64,000 nt of DNA. Origin: Enteractinococcus helveticum (lineage in GTDB: Bacteria > Actinomycetota > Actinomycetes > Actinomycetales > Micrococcaceae). The translations under genes and the position numbers were made by a program. Within the stretch, counting starts at the first letter, position 1. The number at the start of each line of letters is the position of its first letter. The notes beneath the pieces were generated by a model that did not search any database, was not told the DNA's origin, and saw only the letters and a list, made by a program, of their open reading frames with translations. Positions 8,529 to 17,485 of the stretch are shown here, in pieces. The stretch spans positions 186,001 to 250,000 of the forward strand of contig NZ_LXEY01000020.1 in assembly GCF_001657475.1 (NCBI RefSeq). Direction: 5' to 3'.

Positions 8529-8608
8529 CCAGGCGAGGGAGTCTCACCCACTCCGTGATCGACGAGGCTTTGCAAACACCATCAAGATGTTTTGCAGTTC
8601 CTGCCTGG
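8529..8608 (+). promoter_or_regulatory. Structured 5' leader of rplY, possible three-way junction
   Basis: In the roughly 130-base leader, CCAGGC (8529-8534) can pair with GCCTGG (8603-8608). Inside this closing stem are a hairpin GGAGT/ACTCC (8538-8542 with 8550-8554) and a second one TGCAAA..CAT / ATG..TTTGCA (8571-8582 with 8587-8596). A TATAGT -10-like box at 8510-8515 would place transcription start just before it. Ribosomal protein genes are often self-regulated through such leaders. The structure was folded by eye only. Confidence 0.4.
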
Positions 8609-8654
8609 AAACCACGAGTGCTCAACGCACCGTACGAACTACAGGAGGAATCCC

Positions 8655-9281
8655 ATGGCTGTTGACTACATCGAATTGCCAGTTGAAACCCGCACCGACT
8701 TCGGTAAAGGCGCATCCCGCCGTGCACGCCGTGACGGCTACATCCCTGCCGTACTCTACGGTCACGGTGAAGAACCACGTCACCTGCTGCTGCCACGCCA
8801 CGAAGGCTTCCTGGCACTGCGTAACCCGAACCAGCTGCTTCGCCTGACCGAAGGCGACAACTCAGAAATGGCGCTGCCAAAAGACATCCAGCGCAACCCA
8901 CTGAAAGAAGAAGTCGACCACGTCGACCTCATCCTCGTGCGTCGCGGCGAACGCGTCACCGTTGACGTCTGGATTGACGTTATTGGTGAACCAGCACCAG
9001 ACCACGCTCACGTCATGGACGTTACCTCTATCCCAGTTGAAGCAGACGCACTGGATCTGCCAGAGACCGTTCAGATCGATCTGACCGGCCGTACCGCCGG
9101 TGAACACGTGTACGCACCAGACGTCATCCTGCCAGAAGGCGTAACCATCGATCTTGAAGACGACTTCCTCATCGCCACCGTCGATGAAATCGTTGAGCAG
9201 GATCTTGGCGAAGACGCCGAAGCAGCCGAAGGCGAAGTGCCAACCGTAGCTGAAGAAGCTGCTGCAAAAGCCGCCGAGTAA
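8655..9281 (+). CDS. rplY: 50S ribosomal protein L25 (CTC form)
   Basis: Binds 5S rRNA in the large ribosomal subunit. The 208-residue product is the long general-stress CTC type: an N-terminal L25 domain (about 1-95, with [20 protein letters not shown]) and a C-terminal TL5 beta domain (about 96-185), ending in an acidic Ala/Glu tail. ATG 8655 is chosen because AGGAGG lies seven bases upstream; the frame is open further upstream but without a plausible site. pth follows after eight bases. Confidence 0.95.
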   Translation: MAVDYIELPVETRTDFGKGASRRARRDGYIPAVLYGHGEEPRHLLLPRHEGFLALRNPNQLLRLTEGDNSEMALPKDIQRNPLKEEVDHVDLILVRRGERVTVDVWIDVIGEPAPDHAHVMDVTSIPVEADALDLPETVQIDLTGRTAGEHVYAPDVILPEGVTIDLEDDFLIATVDEIVEQDLGEDAEAAEGEVPTVAEEAAAKAAE

Positions 9282-9289
9282 GTCTGCCC

Positions 9290-9904
9290 TTGACGACTCG
9301 CACTATCGGAACACTTGATCCCACCACCGGTCCTGTACTGGTGGTGGGATTGGGTAATCCCGGAGACCGCTATGCCGCCACCCGACACAATATCGGGCAT
9401 ATGGTGGTCAACGAACTTGCCGCACGAAATGCCGAACGTTGGAGCACCCATAAAGCCGGTGCTGCGGTCGCAGAATTTCGGTTAGGCATCGGTGGACCAA
9501 AGATTGTCCTGGCCAAACCGGCCACCTACATGAACTTGTCGGGCAAACCGGTTGCAGCACTGATGAAGTTCTTCAACGTCGGTCCCGAAAATCTCATCGT
9601 CGTCCACGATGAACTCGACGTGGACTACGACATGCTGCGTTTGAAACGCGGCGGGGGAGAAGGTGGCCACAACGGGCTGAAATCTATTTCCCAGGCCATC
9701 GGCACGAAAGACTACTTGCGGGTCCGCGCCGGTATCGGGCGTCCACCTGGCAGAATGGCCCCAGCAGACTACGTGCTGCGCCCATTTTCTTCAACCGAGC
9801 AACAGACGCTTGCCCTGCACATCGATCGGGCTGCCGATGCTGTGGAATCGCTCATTGAGCGTGGACTGACCACCACCCAAAATCAGTTCCATCAAAAAGC
9901 ATAA
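9290..9904 (+). CDS. pth: Peptidyl-tRNA hydrolase
   Basis: Releases tRNA from peptidyl-tRNAs dropped by stalled ribosomes. Signatures present: [20 protein letters not shown] with catalytic His33, [20 protein letters not shown], and [13 protein letters not shown]. The 204 residues include about 14 extra N-terminal residues because the only upstream start is TTG 9290, eight bases after rplY. The ribosome site is weak, so translation is probably coupled to rplY. Closed by the bidirectional hairpin at 9916-9947. Confidence 0.95.
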   Translation: MTTRTIGTLDPTTGPVLVVGLGNPGDRYAATRHNIGHMVVNELAARNAERWSTHKAGAAVAEFRLGIGGPKIVLAKPATYMNLSGKPVAALMKFFNVGPENLIVVHDELDVDYDMLRLKRGGGEGGHNGLKSISQAIGTKDYLRVRAGIGRPPGRMAPADYVLRPFSSTEQQTLALHIDRAADAVESLIERGLTTTQNQFHQKA

Positions 9905-9915
9905 ACAACACAAAC

Positions 9916-9947
9916 GGCGGGATGAGCTGCTTCAGCATCACCCCGCC
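9916..9947. terminator. Bidirectional terminator between pth and DUF2505 gene
   Basis: GGCGGG (9916-9921) pairs with CCCGCC (9942-9947), with inner TGA/TCA and GCTG/CAGC helices; CTTTGTG follows on the plus side and GTTTGTG on the minus side. It separates two convergent genes. Confidence 0.6.
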
Positions 9948-9970
9948 CTTTGTGTCTTAACGCATAGTAC

Positions 9971-10495
9971 TTAGTGCTGATTCAGCCAGGAATCCAGTTT
10001 TGAGGTCATACCGGTGAGCATTTTGCCAACCTGCGGCTCAGCCATCTGAGCGATCTTGGACCCCATGAAGGGGATCTTGGAATCAACAGAACCGGCAATA
10101 TCAACCACGGTGCCCGTCTCATCGTCAGTTGGGGTCAGTTTGATCGTGGCAGTGCCGGTCGCTTTGGCCAATGGCACCTTAATCGTGACGTTGGCATTGC
10201 GTGAACCATCATCGCCAGCTGCCGACCACGCTTCTGACTGTTCAACTTGTACCCGACCCTTGACGAAACGCTGGACAGCGGAGGGCAACCGGTTGACGAT
10301 CTGCTCGCCGTCAATGCTGCGATGAATCGTCACCTGGGCGGTGTCACTAGGGGTAGGCTGTGCCGGAGTGACCATGAATTGGTCGATGTCGGCACGGAAT
10401 CCATCGGAAACATGCTGTTGGAACTCCCGGTTGATTAACCCTTCAAAGACTTTCTGTGGAGGGTGGGAAACGATGGTGGATTCTTGAAAAGCCAT
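9971..10495 (-). CDS. DUF2505 domain protein (START/SRPBCC-like)
   Basis: A 174-residue soluble protein of the actinobacterial DUF2505 family, related to the SRPBCC/START ligand-binding fold. N-terminal STIVSHPPQKVFEGL and the helix-rich C-terminus (KIAQMAEPQVGKMLTGM) fit that fold: a long C-terminal helix packs over a beta-sheet cavity. There is no catalytic motif. It is transcribed alone, convergent with pth and divergent from mfd. Ligand unknown; a lipid or hydrophobic molecule is possible but not shown. Confidence 0.8.
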   Translation of the reverse strand: MAFQESTIVSHPPQKVFEGLINREFQQHVSDGFRADIDQFMVTPAQPTPSDTAQVTIHRSIDGEQIVNRLPSAVQRFVKGRVQVEQSEAWSAAGDDGSRNANVTIKVPLAKATGTATIKLTPTDDETGTVVDIAGSVDSKIPFMGSKIAQMAEPQVGKMLTGMTSKLDSWLNQH

Positions 10496-10619
10496 GGGCT
10501 CACTCTCTGCTGCTCGCTAACAGTGGATAGAACGCAAGTGTAAACGATGCACCTGGGAAAACCGTTATGCTAAAGGGTGCGCCGGTTGTGATTCATACCA
10601 GAAAACGGGAAGTTAAATT

Positions 10620-13600
10620 TTGTCTGAAGACGCTGTGTTATCAGGGCTGAGAAACCACCTCCAAGCCGATTCTGCCGTAGCCGCCATGCGGACCTCTATT
10701 GCCCGGCCCGACCGAACCAAAGACCTCTCGCTGACTCTTCCCGACGGCGCCCGCGAAGCCGTCACGGCTGCTCTAGCAGACTCCTTACAGGACGCCTCCT
10801 TCGCGGCACCCGTGGTACTGCTGGTGACGGCGACGGCCCGTGAAGCAGAAGATCTTGCCCAAGGACTGGGCGCCTGGATGGATGCTCATGCGATAGCGCA
10901 TTTCCCGTCATGGGAGACCCTGCCACATGAGCGACTGTCACCGCGCAGCGATACCGTGGGCGAACGCATGGCGGTATTGCGCAGATTGGCTCACCCAGGA
11001 CGTGATGGACAACCGGCACTACGTGTCGTGACCGCCCCGGTACGATCCATCGTTCAACCCATCGTCAAGGGCCTCGGGGATCTGGAACCGGTCCTATTAC
11101 GCACCGGCGAATTTTATGACTTCGAACAGGTTGTCCAAGACCTGGCCAACGCAGCTTACACGCGTGTTGATATGGTCTCCCGCCGCGGTGAATTCGCCGT
11201 CCGGGGTGGCATCATCGACGTGTTCCCACCCACCGAAGACCATCCGTACCGCATTGAATTCTTCGGCGATGAAATCGAAGAGATCCGGTATTTCTCCATT
11301 GCCGACCAACGTTCGTTAGTCGATACCTCCGACGACGGCTCGGCTACCCCGACGTCGATGTATGCGCCGCCGTGTCGTGAACTGCTGTTGACCGACGACG
11401 TCCAGCAGAAGGCTCGAGACCTCCAGGTCTCGATGCCCAACGTGTTGGAAATCCTTGAACCAATGTCCAACGGGGTGGCAGTTGAGGGGATGGAATCGCT
11501 GGCACCGTTAGTCACGCAGATGGAATCGTTCCTCGATGTCCTGCCGGAAGGCTCCGTCACGATCGTGGTTGAACCTGAAAAGGTACGGTCTCGGGTTCAT
11601 GACCTGTTGACGACCAATGAGGAATTCTTGGCTGCAGCGTGGGCAGCGGCCGGTGAAGGCCTGGCAGCCCCGGTAGAAAACCAGCAAGAAGCCGGCGGCT
11701 TCGCCACCCTGGGAGATACCCGTACTTTGGCGCTGGAACGCGATCAAGGATGGTGGCAGTTTACTGCCTTCGACACGGATGACACCTTTGATGCCACTGC
11801 GCTGCGTACCGGATTTACTGCCCCGGCACAATTTGCTGGCGATGTTCCGGCGCTGATGGAACATGTGGGGAATCGCATCCGAGACAACTGGTCCATTGCT
11901 GTGGCCACCCACGGACCAGGTCCTGCACGTCGTCTGGCCGAGATCTTCAACGAGGCAGGCCACACTGCAACCGTGGTTGAACGCATCACCGAAGCCAAAC
12001 CAGCCCACATCCAAATCACTGTCGCCAGCCTGGGTGCTGGGTTTGCCTGGGCTGACCACCGCTTCGCCGTGGTGACCGAATACGACCTGTTTGGTCGTCA
12101 GGCCGCAGGTACCCAGCGCGGTGAGAAACGCTCCCTGGCGCGCAAACGCCGCAACGCAGTCGACCCATTAGCGCTTGAAGAGGGTGACTTCGTTGTTCAT
12201 AATCAACACGGGATTGCGAAATTCATTGAGCTGCAGCGCCGCAAAGTGGCTGGAGCACGCTCGACTGCCGGTGAAGAAGGCTACCGCGAATACCTAGTCT
12301 TAGAGTTTGCGCCCTCCAAACGCGGAGGTGCCGGTGACCGGCTGTTTGTGCCCACCGATCAGCTTGACCAGGTCAGCCAATATGTCGGTGGCGATACACC
12401 AACCCTGTCGAAAATGGGCGGGTCAGACTGGGCTCAGACCAAGTCCAAAGCGCGCCGAGCGACCCGAGAGATCGCCAAAGAACTCATCCAGCTGTATTCG
12501 GCCCGCATGGCCACCAGCGGCCACGCGTTCTCATCCGACAGCCCGTGGCAGGCGGAACTGGAAGAAGCTTTCCCGCACATTGAGACCCCCGACCAGTTGA
12601 CGACGGTTGAAGAAGTCAAACAGGACATGGAAGCCGAAGTGCCCATGGACCGATTGGTTGCCGGTGACGTCGGCTTTGGTAAAACCGAGGTCGCCGTCCG
12701 CGCCGCGTTCAAAGCGATCCAGGACGGCAAACAGGTGGCATTATTGGTCCCCACCACCCTGTTGGCCCGTCAGCACACCGAAACCTTTGCCGAACGTTTC
12801 GCCGGGTTCCCCGTAACGGTGCGTGCCCTGTCACGATTCCAAAAGGCCAAACAATCTCGCGAGACGATCGACGCGCTGGCCGAAGGGACCGTGGACATGG
12901 TCATCGGCACCCATCGGTTACTATCCGATGAGATCCAATTCAAAGACCTTGGCCTGGTGATCATTGACGAAGAACAGCGCTTCGGCGTCGAACATAAAGA
13001 AAAACTCAAACAGCTGCGTACCAACGTTGATGTGTTAGCTATGACGGCGACCCCGATTCCACGAACCTTGGAAATGTCGATGACTGGGATTCGTGAGACC
13101 TCTACCTTGGCCACACCGCCGGAACAGCGCCATCCGGTGTTGACCTACGTTGGCCCATACACGGACAAACAAATCACCGCGGCGATCCGTCGTGAGATGA
13201 TGCGCGAGGGCCAGGTGTTCTATGTTCACAACCGGGTCAACAGCATTAACAAGGTTGCGGCACGCATTCAGGAATTAATCCCTGAAGCACGGGTGGCGGT
13301 TGCCCACGGTCGCATGTCCGAGTCCACGCTGGAACAGATCATGGTCGATTTCTGGGAAAAAGAATACGACGTGTTGGTCTCTACTACGATTATCGAAACC
13401 GGACTCGACATTGCCAACGCCAACACCCTGATCATTGAAGACGCGCATCGCTACGGGCTCTCCCAGCTGCATCAGCTGCGCGGTCGCGTTGGGCGTGGCC
13501 GAGATCGTGCGTATGCCTACTTCCTGTATGACGCCGGCAAACCACTGAATGAAACCGCGATGGAACGTCTGAAAGCTGTGGCCACCCACAATGAGCTGGG

Positions 13601-14225
13601 TTCGGGCCTGCAGTTGGCGCAAAAAGACCTTGAAATCCGTGGTGCTGGAAATCTGCTGGGCGGAGAACAATCCGGTCACATTGCAGGGGTTGGCTTCGAC
13701 CTGTATATCCGCATGGTGGGAGAAGCCGTCGCCGATTTCAAGGGCGAAGAAGATACTTCACCGCCAGAAGTCAAAGTCGAGTTGCCCGTCAACGCGCACC
13801 TGCCGCACGACTATGTACCGGGGGAGCGACTGCGACTGGAGGCCTACCGCAATCTGGCCCAGGCATCCGACACAGCAGCCGTGGAGGCTGCCGTTGAAGA
13901 GCTGCAAGATCGCTACGGTGAATTGCCCGAGGCCGCACAGAACCTGGTGGCGGTAGCCAACTTCCGAAACACCGCTCGCGAATATGGTGTCCACGAGGTC
14001 ATGCTGATGGGCAAGAATATCAAGTTCGGACCGGTGGAGGAACTGCCAGATTCACGCGCGATGCGCATGAAGCGGATGTATCCAGGGGCAGTGCATCGGG
14101 CCCCACTCAAAGCCATCATGGTGCCCCGACCAAAGACCCAGGCGGTGACCGGCAAAGACCTCGTCGATGCCGAACTGTTGGAATGGGCTGGCGAGTTCTT
14201 AGCGAATATCTTCGGGGAGAACTAA
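10620..14225 (+). CDS. mfd: Transcription-repair coupling factor
   Basis: ATP-driven translocase that removes RNA polymerase stalled at lesions and recruits UvrA. The 1201 residues carry the whole architecture: a UvrB-like N-terminal region (to ~330), the polymerase-interacting domain near GDFVVHNQHGIAKF (~520), the Walker A motif GDVGFGKTE (~681), DEEQ box IIDEEQRFG (~782), the TRG/motif VI region (TTIIETGLDI, RGRVGRG), and the C-terminal autoinhibitory domain. TTG 10620 is the start with GGGAAG upstream. Its stop codon overlaps the stop of the convergent acyltransferase by four bases. Confidence 0.97.
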   Translation: MSEDAVLSGLRNHLQADSAVAAMRTSIARPDRTKDLSLTLPDGAREAVTAALADSLQDASFAAPVVLLVTATAREAEDLAQGLGAWMDAHAIAHFPSWETLPHERLSPRSDTVGERMAVLRRLAHPGRDGQPALRVVTAPVRSIVQPIVKGLGDLEPVLLRTGEFYDFEQVVQDLANAAYTRVDMVSRRGEFAVRGGIIDVFPPTEDHPYRIEFFGDEIEEIRYFSIADQRSLVDTSDDGSATPTSMYAPPCRELLLTDDVQQKARDLQVSMPNVLEILEPMSNGVAVEGMESLAPLVTQMESFLDVLPEGSVTIVVEPEKVRSRVHDLLTTNEEFLAAAWAAAGEGLAAPVENQQEAGGFATLGDTRTLALERDQGWWQFTAFDTDDTFDATALRTGFTAPAQFAGDVPALMEHVGNRIRDNWSIAVATHGPGPARRLAEIFNEAGHTATVVERITEAKPAHIQITVASLGAGFAWADHRFAVVTEYDLFGRQAAGTQRGEKRSLARKRRNAVDPLALEEGDFVVHNQHGIAKFIELQRRKVAGARSTAGEEGYREYLVLEFAPSKRGGAGDRLFVPTDQLDQVSQYVGGDTPTLSKMGGSDWAQTKSKARRATREIAKELIQLYSARMATSGHAFSSDSPWQAELEEAFPHIETPDQLTTVEEVKQDMEAEVPMDRLVAGDVGFGKTEVAVRAAFKAIQDGKQVALLVPTTLLARQHTETFAERFAGFPVTVRALSRFQKAKQSRETIDALAEGTVDMVIGTHRLLSDEIQFKDLGLVIIDEEQRFGVEHKEKLKQLRTNVDVLAMTATPIPRTLEMSMTGIRETSTLATPPEQRHPVLTYVGPYTDKQITAAIRREMMREGQVFYVHNRVNSINKVAARIQELIPEARVAVAHGRMSESTLEQIMVDFWEKEYDVLVSTTIIETGLDIANANTLIIEDAHRYGLSQLHQLRGRVGRGRDRAYAYFLYDAGKPLNETAMERLKAVATHNELGSGLQLAQKDLEIRGAGNLLGGEQSGHIAGVGFDLYIRMVGEAVADFKGEEDTSPPEVKVELPVNAHLPHDYVPGERLRLEAYRNLAQASDTAAVEAAVEELQDRYGELPEAAQNLVAVANFRNTAREYGVHEVMLMGKNIKFGPVEELPDSRAMRMKRMYPGAVHRAPLKAIMVPRPKTQAVTGKDLVDAELLEWAGEFLANIFGEN

Positions 14226-15286
14226 ACCTTTATCCGGGACCGTAAGAGTCCCGATTCCCGAGGTGCCCCCGAGAGGAGCCGTGCGGCCGGCGTCGTGTTG
14301 ATTAGCAACCCGACGATAAACGAGATGACCAAGGCAACCCCCATGCGCAGTAACAGGTGCGTCAGTGAATCGTCGCCGAAGCCATTTTGGTGCATCCATA
14401 CCAACACCAGTCCGTGGAAAAACACCACAGCCGTGCCGGTGCGTACCAGACGTGAGACGCTCGCCTGGGCGGTCGGGAATTTTTGTAGCCCATCGTTGAC
14501 CCAGGTAGCAAAAATCAAGATGAAGCCTGCGGTCACCACGGTGGCAATCAGTGGTGTCAGCAGGATCGTGCCAAAGTCTCCGACCTGAATGTAATGGGCG
14601 CGTACCTCGGTTGCGTACGTGATCCCCAGTGCGGTTACGACTAACGCCAGACCGAGGGTGGCCAAGACGTGGGAGGAGTATCTACGCACCAGTGGCATGA
14701 GGAGTTTTCGCAGCTGTTCTCCGACGAGCAAATAGAACATCACAGGCCAGGCCAGGCCGAGTCGAAGTGGTGTTTCTACTAGTGGATGGGTCTCGAATAC
14801 GCCATTGATAACTAACCGGTAGCAGGCATACGAGGTGAGCACCCCGAGGATGGCAACGGTCCAGACCACAGCTGAGCCCAGGGGCTCTAAAAATCGGCGC
14901 AGTAGGGTGGCACCGGCCAGGGTCGTGATGAACCAGGCGGCCATCCAAAAGATTGATTGCCGTGCCCCACCAGACCAGCCGGTATGTAAATGGTCGAGGA
15001 TAACGTCGTGTTGTCCCCATTCCGCAACAATGAGCCACACTGAGATGATCACTGACCAGGCCAGATAGGGGACGATCAGTGTGTCCCAGCGTCGGCTAAA
15101 TTCCGAGAATAGTGTGCGTCCCGGTGTGAAGAAGAACCCGGAGAGCATGAAGAATAAGGGCATCCGCCAGATGGTGAGCAATTCCGCGTTGGGAAAGTAA
15201 CCGGCGTGACCAACCACCACCATAATGATGGAAAAGACACGAAGTAGGTCGATTCCGACGTTACGAGCTGGGCGGGTGGTGGTCAT
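14222..15286 (-). CDS. Acyltransferase-3 family membrane protein (copy 2)
   Basis: Integral membrane O-acyltransferase, 354 residues and roughly ten hydrophobic helices. The N-terminus NVGIDLLRVFSIIMVVVGHAG carries the conserved Arg and His of the family, followed by WRMPLFFMLSGFFF. Relatives acylate cell-surface sugars, lipids or antibiotics. It lies 16 bases after a homologous gene with near-identical signatures (WRMPLFFxLSG, HxGWxGG, GxTAVVFFHGL/GSTVVLSHGL), so the pair arose by tandem duplication. Its 3' end overlaps mfd. The substrate is unknown. Confidence 0.88.
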   Translation of the reverse strand: MTTTRPARNVGIDLLRVFSIIMVVVGHAGYFPNAELLTIWRMPLFFMLSGFFFTPGRTLFSEFSRRWDTLIVPYLAWSVIISVWLIVAEWGQHDVILDHLHTGWSGGARQSIFWMAAWFITTLAGATLLRRFLEPLGSAVVWTVAILGVLTSYACYRLVINGVFETHPLVETPLRLGLAWPVMFYLLVGEQLRKLLMPLVRRYSSHVLATLGLALVVTALGITYATEVRAHYIQVGDFGTILLTPLIATVVTAGFILIFATWVNDGLQKFPTAQASVSRLVRTGTAVVFFHGLVLVWMHQNGFGDDSLTHLLLRMGVALVISFIVGLLINTTPAARLLSGAPRESGLLRSRIKV

Positions 15287-15302
15287 AAATCCGTTTCAAC
15301 TA

Positions 15303-16361
15303 TTAGGCAGCAATTGTTACCCGAAGTGGTCGTTCCTGAGGTACTCCAGACAGCGCACGAGCCGCCGGTGTCATGTTCAAAAGTAGCCCCACGGCAAACG
15401 CTGTGGTCAAGGCTACCCCAAAGCGGATGAAAAGATCGCCTAAGGAATTGGAATTGAAGCCAATTGCGTGCATCCACAATAGGATTAAGCCATGTGATAG
15501 CACTACTGTCGAACCGGTCCGCACGAGTCGACCCACGATCTGTCCCAGCAGCGTCCATCGGTGCAGCAACCGGTTGACGCCGGTTGAAAAAATCATCAAA
15601 AAGCCGATGGTCACGGTCACCGCGATGCCCGGGGTGATGAATGGCCAACCAAATCGCCCTGCGTGAATGTAGTGTGCCGGAATGCTGAAGTGGTGTGCCA
15701 GGACAAGTGGGGCGATGACTAATACCACGCCGATTGATGTGGCTCTGGTCGTCGAGAGCTCTTGTACCACTGGCATGATCCGGGAGCGGATTTCTTGGCC
15801 TATCAGTAAATAAAAGATCACCGGCAGACTGATACCTAACCGCAGCGGCAGCTGCGCAAACGGATGACCATCCAGTACGTCAATGTCTTGGAGATAGACG
15901 AAAATGCGCGACGCAACCAACCCTGCGATGCTGATTGTCCAGGCAACCCAGCGAGCGAAACGCTCCAGATAGCGCAGAATGATCGCTGAGAAAGCCAAGG
16001 TCAGCAGGAACCATGACGACATCCAAAAGGCCGAGCGTCCTGTGCCGCCGCGCCAACCGGTGTATAGGTGGTGCAGCATATCTGCTGGTGAATCCCATTT
16101 GATAGCAATCACGATCAGGGTAATGATCATGGACCATGCAAGGTAGGGGATGATGAGGCTTTCCCAGCGGCGGGCGACTTCTACACGAAGTGAACGCCGG
16201 TGAGGGATTAAAAAGAGCCCTGACAGGATAAAGAATAACGGCATCCGCCATACGGACAGCAGGCTGGAACCGTCAAAGGTTCCCGAGTGCCCCAGGATCA
16301 CCATGGCTATGGAAAAGACGCGCAGTGCGTCGATGCCGAGGTTTCGGTGTGAGATATTCAT
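15303..16361 (-). CDS. Acyltransferase-3 family membrane protein (copy 1)
   Basis: Upstream member of a tandem pair; 352 residues. LGIDALRVFSIAMVILGHSG at residues 8-27 holds the family Arg/His motif, then WRMPLFFILSGLFL, IPYLAWSMI and GSTVVLSHGLILLWMH. About ten membrane helices can be drawn. The two copies align over the full length with comparable spacing but have diverged clearly. The ATG start lies 15 bases after a hairpin at 16376-16410 and has only a weak ribosome site. Likely modifies envelope polymers; no direct evidence of substrate. Confidence 0.88.
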   Translation of the reverse strand: MNISHRNLGIDALRVFSIAMVILGHSGTFDGSSLLSVWRMPLFFILSGLFLIPHRRSLRVEVARRWESLIIPYLAWSMIITLIVIAIKWDSPADMLHHLYTGWRGGTGRSAFWMSSWFLLTLAFSAIILRYLERFARWVAWTISIAGLVASRIFVYLQDIDVLDGHPFAQLPLRLGISLPVIFYLLIGQEIRSRIMPVVQELSTTRATSIGVVLVIAPLVLAHHFSIPAHYIHAGRFGWPFITPGIAVTVTIGFLMIFSTGVNRLLHRWTLLGQIVGRLVRTGSTVVLSHGLILLWMHAIGFNSNSLGDLFIRFGVALTTAFAVGLLLNMTPAARALSGVPQERPLRVTIAA

Positions 16362-16375
16362 TTGGTGATAAACAC

Positions 16376-16410
16376 AACAGCACCCGGGGCAACAGACCCC
16401 GGATGCTGTT
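16376..16410 (-). terminator. Terminator-like hairpin after the small membrane protein gene
   Basis: AACAGCA-C-CCGGGG (16376-16389) pairs with CCCCGG-A-TGCTGTT (16397-16410): 13 pairs with one internal mismatch, loop of seven. It lies between the minus-strand gene at 16436 and the acyltransferase pair; the run after it on the minus strand (TGTTTATC) is only modestly T-rich. Confidence 0.55.
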
Positions 16411-16435
16411 AGCTAACTCTGTATAAGAGCCCTTT

Positions 16436-16717
16436 TTAGAGATTAGGAGAGTTGGTTTCGTGAGCTGGATCAGTCACGAACTCTGCATCAACGGTATTGG
16501 AACGTCCGATGATTTGCTTCGGAATAAAGTATGCGACAGAAGTCAGAATCAGCACGCCAAGCATTGGAACCCAGACGTTTTCAAATGACAGCAGGTTGAA
16601 CATGTACAGGCCAACAACGAACAGGATGACTGTGATGACGAAGATCAGCCAGTTACCAGCCGTATTGCCTTCACCGGAGAAATTTGCCGGTTTACCGTCA
16701 CGAATCAAGGGGGACAC
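16436..16717 (-). CDS. Small two-helix membrane protein, unknown function
   Basis: A 93-residue protein with two membrane helices (about residues 22-43, NWLIFVITVILFVVGLYMFNLL, split here by family convention, and 49-66, VWVPMLGVLILTSVAYFI) and short polar ends. No catalytic motif. The likely start is GTG 16717, preceded by GAACGAG. It resembles the many short hypothetical membrane proteins conserved in Micrococcaceae; no function can be claimed. Confidence 0.65.
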   Translation of the reverse strand: MSPLIRDGKPANFSGEGNTAGNWLIFVITVILFVVGLYMFNLLSFENVWVPMLGVLILTSVAYFIPKQIIGRSNTVDAEFVTDPAHETNSPNL

Positions 16718-16780
16718 CTCGTTCTTTCAGAAATTCTACTGTCGCCAGCATAGCTTGGGCGACGGTGCGATGATGTGTTG

Positions 16781-17476
16781 TTAACTAAGGATAGCGTAAG
16801 TCGAGCTGGCTCCGAGCCGGGTTGCGCCAGCTTTGAGCATCTCGATAGCATCTTGCCGGGTGCGGATGCCTCCGGAAGCTTTGACGCCAAGACCATCACC
16901 CACGGTGTGGCGCAACAGTGTCACATCTGCCACTGTCGCACCGCCGGGTCCGAATCCAGTGGAGGTCTTAACGAAATCAGCACCGGCTTCAACGGCTGCT
17001 TCACAAGCAATGATCTTCGCCTGCTCCGTGAGCGATGCCGTCTCTAAGATGACTTTGACGATCACGTCGTGCCCGGCTGCGGCTTCCACGACGGAACGAA
17101 TATCATGCACCAGCCCGGCCTTATCGGCAACCAGCGCTGCAGACTGGTTGATCACCATATCGACCTCCTCGGCACCATTGGCAATGGCCTGGGCCGTTTC
17201 GAAGGCCTTGGTCTCTGGGGTCTGGGCTCCAGATGGAAAACCGATCACCGTACAGATCTTGACCGGTGATTCAGCAAGTCGTTTGGCAGCGTGCGCCACC
17301 CAAATGGGCTGCACACACACCGAGGCTGTGATAAATTCGGCGGCTTGGTCACAGAGTTTGTCGATATCTTGGGCCGTGGCGGTGGGCGCCAGCAGGGTGT
17401 GATCGATCATCAACGCCAGCTGGCTGCTATTGAGTTCATCCACTTGTGTTGGGCTCAGTGGGGCGGTATCGGACAC
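16781..17476 (-). CDS. deoC: Deoxyribose-phosphate aldolase
   Basis: Cleaves 2-deoxyribose-5-phosphate to acetaldehyde and glyceraldehyde-3-phosphate, the last step of deoxynucleoside breakdown. The 231 residues contain the three catalytic elements: Asp106 in EEVDMVIN, the Schiff-base Lys170 in DFVKTSTGF, and Lys199 in VKASGGIRT. GTG 17476 is the start with AAGGAG five bases upstream. Last gene of a salvage operon with the phosphohexomutase and purine nucleoside phosphorylase upstream; the reactions are consecutive. Confidence 0.95.
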   Translation of the reverse strand: MSDTAPLSPTQVDELNSSQLALMIDHTLLAPTATAQDIDKLCDQAAEFITASVCVQPIWVAHAAKRLAESPVKICTVIGFPSGAQTPETKAFETAQAIANGAEEVDMVINQSAALVADKAGLVHDIRSVVEAAAGHDVIVKVILETASLTEQAKIIACEAAVEAGADFVKTSTGFGPGGATVADVTLLRHTVGDGLGVKASGGIRTRQDAIEMLKAGATRLGASSTYAILS

Positions 17477-17485
17477 GGAGTCTCC

